Assembly (NCBI GenBank): GCA_032433765.1
Contig: JAVIAB010000073.1
Coordinates: 65,652,205 to 65,716,204, forward strand
DNA from: Megaustenia siamemsis
Taxonomy: Eukaryota > Mollusca > Gastropoda > Stylommatophora > Ariophantidae
Length of the DNA: 64,000 nucleotides
Direction of reading: 5' to 3'
Shown here: positions 52,565 to 62,167 of the stretch, in pieces
Layout of the letters: each line of letters begins with the position of its first letter
Position numbering within the stretch: position 1 is the first letter of the stretch
Program-made: the position numbers and the translations under genes
The notes under the pieces: generated by a model
Database searches by the model: none
Told to the model about the DNA's origin: nothing
Seen by the model: only the letters and a program-made list of their open reading frames with translations

Positions 52565-53842
52565 ATGGGTATAAAAGTAAAGTTCCTTACATTGCAATCA
52601 GTGGCAATAAAGGTGTATAAATATTTTTGCATAGAAGCTAAGCGTGGAAAACTGTATCGAAGCATCTCAAAGCCAGAAAAGAGAACTATTCACGCATTGG
52701 GTATAAGCAAACGCTTTTTCAAACAAGTGCTTAAAGCTAACGGAGTGTCCAGTTCAATCAAGACTAGGACGCTAGGAAGAAAGAAAGTAGTAGATAGTTT
52801 TGACAAGGAAGTGATTAGAAGAGCAATTTGTAAAATGTTCGATTCCAAAGAAACTGTGACTTTAAGAAAACTGAAAATTCGACTGAGAGCAGAAAATGAC
52901 ATTGTTGTGTCGAAAACAACATTATGGAGAACTGTTAGAAGCATCGGTTTTACGTTTAGAAAGTACGATAGTGGTAGAAATGTCATCTGCGAGAAGCCGC
53001 ACTTAGTTTCTATGAGGAGTAAATATTTACGTGAAGTACGGGAAATGCGTAACCAAGGTTATGATATTGTATTTCTAGATGAATCTTGGATAAATTCTCA
53101 CCACACAAGTGCAAAGGAATGGCAGTTATCAGATGGAAGTATTAAAAGATGTGTACCCACTGGAAAAGGACAGCGTATTATAATGGCACATGCAGGCAGC
53201 CGAAAAGAAGGGTTGGTGAAAAATGCAGAACTTATATTCACCTCTAATTATACTGACAACAGGGACTATCACGCCGAGATGAATGGCCATATATTTAGAG
53301 AGTGGATTGAAAATACTCTTCTTCCAATTCTAGACAGACCATCCTGTCTGGTAATGGACAACGCGTCGTACCACAACGCTGTGGCAGAAGAAGACAAAAT
53401 TCCTACATCTACCAGTACAAAAGATGTTATAAAGATTTGGCTAAGAAAGGAAGGAATTCCATTTAACGAGGGATTTTTGAAACCTGAATTACTGTCACTT
53501 GTTAAGAAATCGCAAAAGACCAAAGTATTCCAAATAGACAAAATCATTCAACAGCATGGTCATACGTGCTTGAGACTGCCCCCTTATCATCCACAATTAA
53601 ACCCCATTGAACTCGTTTGGGCAAAAATTAAAGGGCAGGTGGCAGCTGAGAATACAAGTTTTAAACTATGCGATATAAAAGGACTGACATATGCTGCTCT
53701 ATCACAGATTGACAAAGATTTTTGGTGCAAATGTGAAGATCATGTCTTAAAAGAAGAAAATGACTATTGGAAAAAAGATGGACTATCGTTCGTTCAGCCC
53801 AGATTAGTAATCAATATGTTAGACTCCTCTGATTCAGAATAA
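52565..53842 (+). CDS. Tc1/mariner (IS630) superfamily transposase, intact
   Basis: This 425-aa single-exon ORF has a helix-turn-helix-like N-terminal half (about residues 1-130, with SKPEKRTIHALGISKR) and a DDE catalytic domain: LDESW (Asp172), CLVMDNASYH (Asp265) and YHPQLNPIELVWAKIKG (Glu349). It would cut and paste DNA at terminal inverted repeats in the nucleus. The second Asp and the Glu are separated by 83 residues, far more than the 34-39 of typical family members, because a lysine-rich stretch of about 50 residues (285-335) is inserted. A DD82E group (named Sailor, from memory) has been reported in this superfamily and is the closest fit. The C-terminus is acidic (DSSDSE). There are no stops or frameshifts, so it could be recent, active or retained. 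Confidence 0.92.
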   Translation: MGIKVKFLTLQSVAIKVYKYFCIEAKRGKLYRSISKPEKRTIHALGISKRFFKQVLKANGVSSSIKTRTLGRKKVVDSFDKEVIRRAICKMFDSKETVTLRKLKIRLRAENDIVVSKTTLWRTVRSIGFTFRKYDSGRNVICEKPHLVSMRSKYLREVREMRNQGYDIVFLDESWINSHHTSAKEWQLSDGSIKRCVPTGKGQRIIMAHAGSRKEGLVKNAELIFTSNYTDNRDYHAEMNGHIFREWIENTLLPILDRPSCLVMDNASYHNAVAEEDKIPTSTSTKDVIKIWLRKEGIPFNEGFLKPELLSLVKKSQKTKVFQIDKIIQQHGHTCLRLPPYHPQLNPIELVWAKIKGQVAAENTSFKLCDIKGLTYAALSQIDKDFWCKCEDHVLKEENDYWKKDGLSFVQPRLVINMLDSSDSE

Positions 53843-54575
53843 ATGAAATAATAATGGCCGTTTTTATATGTCCGCATGATCAATCTTTAGCTAAAGTTGA
53901 TAACGTTTTGAAAATGTAAAGATTCTTGATATGTGTACTGCAGGCATGCAAAGAAACTAAATCACTTTCATATGTCTTGTTTACGTAAAATAATGAAAGT
54001 CACATGGAAAGACATAAAACGAACAATGTAGCTCTTTACAGTGAAGAGGATCCCGTGCTTACATCGGACTCTTTAGTCACATGCGTACCCATAAACAATA
54101 ACTTTGCTTGATATGTCATGCTCGTTATCGCTCGCAACGGATAATTAATTTTTTTAAATGTATTCTTTGTTGTATATTGTTTAAATAGTTTTCATTAATG
54201 GAACTGTTTATACGCTGATTTGTTTTAGACCGTCTGTAAAGGCTATAACATTGACATTCTCATAGTATTTTAAAGAAAGTAAACAATAGAAAGTAAACAG
54301 TCTCCAACGCCTCCAACTTTCAAGTTGTGTAGAGACGCCTATGTCGAGAAGCTGATTTCCATTAATGTACGGTAAATTATTTTCTCCAGGAGCAAAAAGA
54401 TCCGTAAATTCACTGAGATCAAAGGAAAGTGCTGCTTCATGATGAAGCATACTTCCTACATCATTAAATTTTGTGAAATCGGTGGGACCTTGGAAAAACA
54501 AGGCCAGATGCAAAAAATCAAGTTTGTAAGTGCAGGGAAAGAGGAGATATTTCATGTTAATCGTGAACATTTAGA
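53843..54575. other. Transposase downstream region, no gene seen
   Basis: This is AT-rich. A 120-codon minus-strand frame (54208-54570) has no recognised domain. The region may be the 3' non-coding part of the transposon if the inverted repeat at 54576-54618 is its right end. Confidence 0.35.
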
Positions 54576-54618
54576 TTTGAAACGACCAATAGATTTGAAA
54601 CGACCAATAGTTAGAGCG
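54576..54618. repeat. Right arm of the imperfect inverted repeat
   Basis: TTTGAAACGACCAATAG appears twice in tandem (54577 and 54594) and matches in reverse the segment at 52129-52153, about 2.45 kb away on the other side of the transposase. Confidence 0.4.
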
Positions 54619-54736
54619 AATCGTATTCAGGAAGGAATTAGTACATACTATCCACGTGGTTCGTGGATATCTGTATGGAAATCAAAAGAAATTAGGTTAA
54701 ATACAAAAAATAATAATTTTCAACTCAAATGTTAAG

Positions 54737-55156
54737 TCGGTCCTATTATATGGCTGTGAAACATGGAGAACAACAACATTGACAATCATGAAGATACAGA
54801 CTTTCATTAATGGATGATTACACAGAATAAAAGGATGGAAATGGCAGGACAAAATCACTAACATAGAATTATGGAAATGTACTAGTCAAATAAAGTGGAT
54901 AAAGAGATACAACGAAAACGATGGCGCTGGATAGGACACACACTACGGAAGCCAACTGAGAGTATTACACAACAGGCCCTTTTTTTTTAATCCCCAGGGG
55001 AAAAGACAAAGAGGAAGACCAAGGAATTCTCGGAGAAGACAGATAGAAGCGGAGATGAAGATGATGGGGAAGACATGGAATGATCTTGAAAGAATGGCAA
55101 AAAACAGAACGTCTTGGAAAGTGTTTGTTGAATACCTATGCTCCATAGGGAGCTAA
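54737..55156 (+). pseudogene. Non-LTR retrotransposon pol, 3'-terminal fragment
   Basis: Reading frames give SVLLYGCETWR, then [24 protein letters not shown] and KTWNDLERMAKNRTSWK, ending in YLCSIGS and a TAA. These are the conserved C-terminal motifs of LINE-type polymerases (the LLYGCETW block after the reverse-transcriptase core, WRWIGHxLR, and KRGRP). The first part is in one frame with an internal stop and the second part is shifted near 54900, so the copy is dead and 5' truncated, as is usual for LINE insertions. Confidence 0.8.
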
Positions 55157-56706
55157 AAGGTAGAAGAAAAGAAGATCCACGTGGTTCTAATATTTAACTA
55201 GTTGCTTTGTAAGCAATTAAATGAACTTACACTTTTTTTTATGGTAAACCTCTGATGATTATCAGTTTTGTCAGATCAAGCTGGGATAATTTTGTTTATA
55301 ATGAGTCAAATGTGAAAAAAATTTATCTGGTAACAGTGTTATCCTAAGTGTGGCAATTGTGACTAAAATAATTACTTACCTGTATGAAGGTCAAGGAAAA
55401 TTGAAAAGAAAAAAAAATTGCTTCATTCTATAGAAAGGTCATGGTAAAATTACAGTCTAGTAAAGCTGTCCACAATTAATTGTTATGTCATTTTATGTTA
55501 TATTATGTTATTTATTTTATGTTACTTTATGATCATCAACACTGCACCCCGAACACAACTATAGCTGATCTTTAAAAATGTTCATTATGGCGCAACGACT
55601 GTGTTCAACTACTTCGGTGTTAGTTGTTGACTATTTCCTTCATTCATCCACATCATAGTTCTGTTTTGGTAAAACCACCATTCCATCCACCCATCCCCCA
55701 CTTCTCATAGTCTAGATTTCGACGAAGTTTCAATCTTTCAAAGACCTTTATGCTGCCCATCTCTCAGTGATGTCTGCCCTATCCACTGGCTGTCAATCTG
55801 ACATGATCACTAACTAATTCATGTTCGTTAGTTGCCATCAAAACCGTGACCCAGGACGACCAAGAAGATTCGTTGACCTCTATTGACCCCAGCCAATAGT
55901 AAAACAAAAGTAAAGTACCCCCGTCACGCCAAGTGGCGTATAGGGAAATATGGTGTTAGTGACCCTATATTTTACAGACCTTCAGCACATGATTTTGGGG
56001 GTAATGTGGTCGGTATTACGCCCATGCTGCTTTACTTTCCCAGAAAAAAATCCGATACCCATTTAAGGCACCCCAGCCAATGCCTGCTAATAAAACCCGT
56101 TAGACTTTGTGGATCAAGCTCATCTACTCACTCAACACAAGAACATTAGTGTAATCGTGTGACTCTTACCAGATTAAAGTTTTGTAACACGACCACGACC
56201 TTCATCGTCATACTAACTGGTTGTCATTGCGGAAGTGCCACTGTCTTCATGAAAAGTTATACTACTGGTAGGTGCAGTAAACGCCCATACAAACCGTTGA
56301 TAATGCACTACATAACCATATGTGTAGATTGGAGTGTTAGCGTCTTTGGAATTTTCACAGATGAGAGCACTAACCTATTCATTAACATTCGGGTTAAATT
56401 ATCTGCATTCTTCGTCTAGTGTAGTAATAACAGATATGGTAGTTCAGAATCATGGATGCAAAATCCAGGTACCCACTCTGCCCCACGATTAATGTTAGAA
56501 GACAGTTCACATTCCAATTTAACATATCTGTCATATTACAAAGCAGACAAAACAGAATTGGAACCCCCGATTTACCAGCCCCTAATCTGTTCCCCCATCT
56601 TCATTCAGTTTCTCCTATAACGGAGAGTATGTTATCATTGTGCAAGGAGATCCATATAACCACCGGTATTATCTCGGTTTTGCCTGATGGACAAAATGGT
56701 AATGAC
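55157..56706. other. Intergenic, possible degraded repeat, no gene seen
   Basis: This is mostly AT-rich unique sequence with a TTATGTTA-rich patch near 55485-55530. A segment at 55895-56110 (with CCCTATATTTTACAGACC and GCTGCTTTACTTTCCC) has the look of a dispersed repeat but could not be assigned. ORFs of 86-102 codons (55883-56149, 56159-56419, 56452-56760) have no recognisable features. Confidence 0.4.
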
Positions 56707-57889
56707 CTCGGTTATTTCTCAATGTCGTCTCAGTGTAATCTCGGTGTCGTCTCAGTGTAGTCTCAGCATCGTCCCAGGGTAGTCTCGGCGTCGTCTCAGT
56801 GTAGTCTCAGCATCGTCCCAGGGTAGTCTCGGCGTCGTCTCAGTGTAGTCTCAGCATCGTCCCAGGGTAGTCTCGGCGTCGTCTCAGTGTAGTCTCGGCG
56901 TCGTCCCAGGGTAGTCTCGGCGTCGTCTCAGTGTAGTCTCAGCATCGTCCCAGGGTAGTCTCGGCGTCGTCTCAGTGTAGTCTCAGCATCGTCCCAGGGT
57001 AATCTCAGCATCGTCCAAGTGTAGTCTCGGCGTCGTCTCAGTGTAGTCTCGGCGTCGTCTCAGTGTAGTCTCAGCATCGTCCCAGGGTAGTCTCGGCGTC
57101 GTCTCAGTGTAGTCTCAGCATCGTCCCAGGGTAGTCTCGGCGTCGTCTCAGTGTAGTCTCGGCGTCGTCTCAGTGTAGTCTCGGCGTCGTTTCAGTGTAG
57201 TCTCGGCGTCGTCTCAGTGTAGTCTCAGCATCGTCCCAGGGTAGTCTCGGCGTCGTCTCAGTGTAGTCTCGGCGTCGTCTCAGTGTAGTCTCGGCGTCGT
57301 CTCAGTGTAGTCTCGGCGTCGTCTCAGTGTAGTCTCAGCATCGTCCCAGGGTAGTCTCGGCGTCGTCTCAGTGTAGTCTCGGCGTCGTCTCAGTGTAGTC
57401 TCAGCATCGTCCCAGGGTAGTCTCGGCGTCGTCTCAGTGTAGTCTCGGTGTCGTCTCAGTGTAGTCTCAGTGTCGTCTTAGTGTAGTCTCGGCGTCGTCT
57501 CAGTGTAGTCTCGGCGTCGTCTCAGTGTGGTCTCGGTGTCGTCTCATTGTAGTCTTGGCGTCGTCTCAGTGTAGTCACGGCGTCGTCTCAGTGTAGTCTC
57601 GGCGTCGTCTCAGTGTGGTCTCGGTGTCGTCTCATTGTAGTCTTGGCGTCGTCTCCGTGTAGTCTCAGTGTAGTCTCGGCGTCGTCTCAGTTTAGTCTTG
57701 GCGTCGTCTCAGTGTAGTCTCGGCGTCGTCTCAGTGTAGTCTCGGCGTCGTCTCAGTGTAGTCTCAGTGTCGTCTTAGTGTAGTCTCGGTGTCGTCCCAG
57801 TGTGGTCTCGGTGTCGTCTCATTGTAGTCTTGGCGTCGTCTCCGTGTAGTCTCGGTGTCGTGCCAGTGTAGTCTCGGTGTCGTCTCAGG
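56707..57889. repeat. 22-bp minisatellite with two unit types
   Basis: About 54 units occur. Type A contains TCGGCGTCGTCTCAGTG and type B contains TCAGCATCGTCCCAGGG. The left half often alternates A and B (a 44-bp dimer), while the right half is mainly A with point variants (TCGGTGTCGTC, TTGGCGTCGTC). The minus strand carries an ETTPRLHW-type ORF (57764-58039) that is a by-product. Confidence 0.93.
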
Positions 57890-58291
57890 GACTAAATGAT
57901 CTTTATATCGCAGGGTTAGTTGTGGGGAAGGGGGAAAAGGTGGAGAACCACAAGTGGCCGATAAATAAATAATAATGAAGGTGTAAACCAAAAATGACCA
58001 ATGGAAGTAGCTGTTGATTGGTTTAAAGGGGAGATACATAAGGGACTGTAGAAGGGCCGAGACAGGAGATCAGACGTAGAACTAACGTGTCTGCAGAGTG
58101 GCTACGCCGTGAGGGCGTGCTGGTCAGCAGAGAGCACACGCTCCGTAGATAGTTAGCGCCAGTTAGTGAAATGTTCGAACTTAGGTTAGAACCATGAGCA
58201 CAAGCTCAGTGATAATTAGCACCAGTAGGTGGAATGCTTCAACTAGTTAGGGAAACACTTGGAGATTAGAGAGAATCTTGGAAAACTATGG
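57890..58291. other. Intergenic, no gene seen
   Basis: This has moderate GC with two weakly similar stretches containing AGTTAG or TTAGCACCAGTAG motifs (58150-58250). An LTR-like promoter look (ATTGG, TTTAAAG near 58015-58028) was considered but is unsupported. Confidence 0.35.
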
Positions 58292-58302
58292 TGGTAGAAT
58301 TA

Positions 58303-58633
58303 TTTTTTCTCTTGGCGTTCTCCAGCTTTTACCTCTGACGAAGTCCCTAGAGACTATGAAATGAGGTTTGCGTGTTAATCCATTTTCCCTGGCAGCCATG
58401 TGCACAGGGGTCCCTTGCCGCACATGCAGATAACTCCGTCCTCGGAGGTACTCATATATATTCCATCCATGAATAATTGACGTTTCAAGCCGGGCCTCGC
58501 TGCTGAGATCAGGGGTGGTTACCGCAGAGAGAAATCACAAATAAAAATCTCAACTTGTGCAACCGGGATTTGAACACACAACCTCTCTGTCTCGAAGCCG
58601 GCGTCTTGCCTTGAGACCAACCAGACCCTCTGA
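58303..58633 (-). mobile_element. Second SINE family, different tRNA-like head, shared core
   Basis: On the minus strand the element starts near GAGGGTCTGG with an A-box-like TGGTCTCAAGGCAAGAC and a B-box-like GTGTTCAAATCCC. It then carries a core (58331-58452) matching the core of the satellite SINE at both ends (ACCTCTGACGAAGTCC, GGAGGTACT) and in between (GCGTGT, CATGCAGATAACTCCG). The flanking direct repeat is TGGTAGAA followed by TTA or ATTA, at 58292-58302 and 58634-58645. The head differs from the satellite SINE, so the two families share only the central domain. Confidence 0.75.
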
Positions 58634-58645
58634 TGGTAGAAATTA

Positions 58646-59413
58646 CATAGTATATGTGAATAGTTAGTAACAGTTAGACGGAACGTCTCAGAGACTAGCC
58701 AGATCATAGGTGGAACTTAGAGACCTAGCTGGTTCTGGAGTGTAGTGTGAGGAAGTACCACAACTGAAGTATTAGTTTCCGAGCGGGAATATTTAAACTG
58801 CAGGGCATTTTTATGTGTTGCAGAAGTGTCATTTTAGACTTTATGTAATGAAGCGTTTGCACAATTTTTTTTTATTCAAAGAGAGACTTGTGTATGCAAT
58901 TATTTACCCAAAGTGGTGTGTGTATGATAGTTGAGTCTGAATAACAGTCCAAGGACAGCGAAGATGGACGCGAAATAAGCAAGTCAGTACAAGACCACAC
59001 TAACAACGGAAAGTTTACGTGGGGGACCGAACAGCTAGAGGTTGTCGCGGAAAATCGAGGACAAGATAGTCCACGGCCAGCAATACAGGAAAGAGCGCCT
59101 TACACCGACCACAAGTGTACCACCCACAAGGGACTAAGCTATTACAAGAACAAGAAAGAACAGTGTATGTTCTCTCACGGTGCCACGATCAGCATATCGG
59201 TTATTCCACCCACGAATATGGACGCACCAAAATGGACGCTTCTCGCGTCCAAGCCATGTAATCAATGTTGACTTTCCTTGTCTCCAACGATTTATCTCAT
59301 TCTATTAGAGAATTTCATGCTATCTGTTAGTTGACGGGGTTTTTTTTTTATGTAATCACGGGTTTGATAATAAATGTGTGTACACAGTTCGTTAACCATC
59401 GCTGTAGATCAAG
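58646..59413. other. Intergenic, no gene seen
   Basis: This is unique-looking sequence with a T-tract at 58865-58874 and another at 59339-59349. TTACGTGGGGGACCGAAC near 59014 resembles a retroelement primer-binding region, but nothing else supports it. Confidence 0.35.
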
Positions 59414-59440
59414 TCTTTATTCGCTGGCTTCGTTGCGACC

Positions 59441-60829
59441 ATGGAAGCTAATGACCTTACTTGTGCCGACGGTTGGTTTGAGGCAAATTGTTCGTTACAA
59501 TGTCACTGCTATAATGACTTAGTTTGTGGCAAAACTACAGGGACATGTCCAAACAATGACGGTTGTCAGCACGAAATTTTCGGATCCCAGTGTCAGTACT
59601 TGTATTTTATTTATAAATATGCCCAAAAATCTAAACCTACTTTCCTGTTTGATAACAACGACACCTCATGCAATCCGGACACAGATTCTACATCAGTTGA
59701 GGCAACTCTCAATCAATCTTTGCCGTGCTCCTGGTTTAGGATTTATGCGAATGACTTAAAATATCCGGACAGTTTCACGGTAAAACTAAATGGTTCTGCC
59801 TCATGTAACAATGTATCAAGGTTTGTAGTTAGTCCGCACGAGATTGATGTCTTCTGCTCTGGGGCTGGTCTGATCAACAAGTTACGGATTGAAAGGGCGA
59901 TAGTTGCAAATATCTGCTCCATCTACATTGGTGGGGGTCGGAAAGTGGCTCTCAAACAGATCACAAACCAGACCGACACATTTGATGCTTGTTATACAGG
60001 AGACGGATGTGGACCAGAGGCCGCAGTTAATAGCAAAACAAAGACCAATCTCTATGACAATGACTGCACACACACACAATGGAGAAGTGGAACCAATTCT
60101 GTTTACTGGTATCTGAACTTTGCAACGCCCAGAAGACTCACACCATTCGAATCTATCATCGAGCTAGCACTATGATTCGGGTAAAGAATGCCACTCTAAA
60201 TGCTTTATCTGACAGTGGCGGAGTAGTGTTCCAGTATAATGATATATCATACCCTAATTTATCTGTGAACACTATTGTAGTCAAAACACAAACGCCAATG
60301 GCACACATTAAGATTGAGTTCTCACCGACCATTTCGCAGGCCGACAGTGCACTGACGGTATGTGAGGCGCAAACATTTACAGACACCTATTGTCTGGACG
60401 AGCATTCTTGGTCGTTTTGTGCAATGTGTAGTGGGTGTAGTAAAGGCTGCAATGTCATCATCGGTACTTGTCACGGCAACTGTTCACATGGGATGTATGG
60501 ACACGACTGTTCCAGGTCTTGTCTTAGTGTCTGTCCTTTATTTGAGGAAAAATCAGGAAAATGCCTACAATGTAAACATCTTGGCTATACCTGTAATGAC
60601 ACTTGTCCCGATGGTAATTTTGGGCTACAATGCGAACAAATGTGTTCTGATGGCTGTGACATCATATGTACTCTCAAATGTCCGGACAACTGTTTCAACG
60701 ACACCTGTGAACAGTCGATCGGGAATCTGTACATGCAAGAGAACGTTCTATGGGTCGGACTGCACTCTCAAATCTCCGGACAACTGTTTAACGAAACCTG
60801 TGATTCCCACGTTCAGAAGAGTCTGCTGA
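59441..60829 (+). pseudogene. Secreted/receptor-like protein with galactose-binding-like and EGF-like regions, two frameshifts
   Basis: Frame 1 (from ATG 59441) gives a Cys-rich start CADGWFEANCSLQCHC, then two galactose-binding-like regions (about residues 55-170, ending SIYIGGGRKVALKQ, and from DACYTGDGCGPEAAV on). The second continues in another frame from about 60150 (IYHRASTMIRVKNATLNALS), followed by EGF-like/Cys-rich stretches (CSGCSKGCNVIIGTCHGNC, TCPDGNFGLQCEQMC). Near 60721 the frame shifts back, giving ICTCKRTFYGSDC and a TGA at 60827. The lesions look like one lost A near 60150 and one extra G in the GGG at 60721-60723. The architecture resembles MEGF/scavenger-receptor-F-like proteins of molluscs. 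The frame is open only to a TAG just upstream (CTGTAG), which could be a splice acceptor, so a signal-peptide exon may lie upstream. No membrane segment is present. Confidence 0.75.
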
Positions 60830-60861
60830 CTACAACAAGCCCAAGCATACGGGCACTTTAA

Positions 60862-61675
60862 TGTTTTTCTGTGCTAGACATGGTTCATTTCTTAGTGTTT
60901 TTTAGTGAAGCCATGGCTCATATCTTGTTGTGTTTCTGTCCTAACCATGGCTCATATCTTAGCTTGTGTGTGCTGGCCATGGCTCATATCTTGGTGTGTG
61001 TCATGTTAGTCATGTTAGTCATATCTCATATCTTGGTGTGCCCGTGTTAATCATGTCTCATATCTTTATGCGTGTCTGTGTTTAGTCATATCTCATATCT
61101 TGGTGTGTCCGTTTTAATCATGTCTCATATCTTTATGCGTGTCTGTGTTTAGTCATATCTCATATCTTAGTGTGTACCAGTGTTAGTCATATGTCATATC
61201 TTTGTGTGTGCATGTCTGGGTTAGTGATATCTCATATCTTTGTGTGTATGTTTATGTTAGTCATATCTCATATCTTTGTGTGTGCATGTCTGTGTTTGTC
61301 ACATCTCATATCCTTGTGTGTGCATGGCTATGTTAGTCCCATCTCATATCTTTGTGTGTGCATGTCTGTGTTAGTCATATCTCTTATCTTTGTGTGCATG
61401 TCTATGTTAGGCATGTGTCATATCTTTGTGTGTGCATGTCAATGTCAGTTATATCTCATATCTTTGTGTGCATGTTTATGTTAGTCATGTGTCATATATC
61501 TTGATGTGTGTCAGTGTTAGTCATGCCTCGTATCGCTGTGTGCATGTCTGTGTTAGTCACATCTCACATCTTTGTGTGTGCACGTCTGTGTTAGTCACAT
61601 CTCATATCTTTGTGCGTGCGTGTCTGTGTTAGTCACATCTCACATCTTTGTGTGTGCATGTCTGTGTTAGTCACC
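60862..61675. repeat. 38-bp minisatellite
   Basis: The unit contains GTTAGTCATATCTCATATCT and TTGTGTGTGCATGTCTG, about 20 copies, degenerate on the left (ATGGCTCATATCTTAG variants) and more regular at 61170-61675. ORFs over it (61170-61484, 61426-61632) are by-products. Confidence 0.9.
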
Positions 61676-61799
61676 TCTAGTGACTCGGGCAGATGGTGCT
61701 CGTAAACCTGGGAGGGCCGACCATCTAAGGGGTCCATTAAACTATTATTTTGACCCTAATCAAAATGTTTTACAGTAATCTAGTGCAACGATGACCCAT

Positions 61800-62086
61800 A
61801 GGCGTGTCCATAAAATTGTACTTGGTGGCAAGTATACAAATTTTAAATTATATATAGAACTTTTGTTCGTAGAGTCAATTTGATATAGTTCCATGCTCTT
61901 GGTGTGAGTTTCCCAAATGTTGTCGCTGCCTTTCAAATACGTACATTTAGTTCCTCATCTAAGGAAAGTGTGGCTGTAATAGTGGATCCAAGATAGCTGA
62001 ACTTCTGTACTGACTCAAGCAGGCTTCCATTCAAAGTAATGGTTGTTGGTTTGCTTATAACATATTTTTGATTGCTTGGGTGGTCT
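61800..62086 (-). pseudogene. Non-LTR retrotransposon reverse-transcriptase fragment
   Basis: The minus strand reads KPTTITLNGSLLESVQKFSY, then LGSTITATLSLDEELNVRI, a stop, then KAATTFGKLTPRAWNYIKL and TLRTKVLY before a TAA. This matches the FxYLGSTI, LSLDxELNxRI and KAAxxFGRL motifs downstream of the catalytic core in LINE polymerases. An in-frame TGA and loss of the rest mark it as a dead fragment. It sits within 80 bp of the decayed transposase. Confidence 0.75.
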
Positions 62087-62167
62087 TGAACAATAAACTG
62101 TTTAACAAATCAACTAGGAAATTTTGCAAATCAAACTATTTATCTGTAGACTTAATCAGAGTAATGA

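Noticed and set aside
54208..54570. A 120-codon minus-strand gene
   Set aside because: No recognised motif and no regulatory context; left as an unassigned open frame between transposase and LINE fragment.
57764..58039. An ETTPRLHW-type minus-strand protein
   Set aside because: Produced by the 22-bp minisatellite; no independent coding evidence.
59000..59040. Retroelement primer-binding site (TTACGTGGGGGACCGAAC)
   Set aside because: Only a short resemblance; no LTR pair, no gag or pol reading frame nearby.
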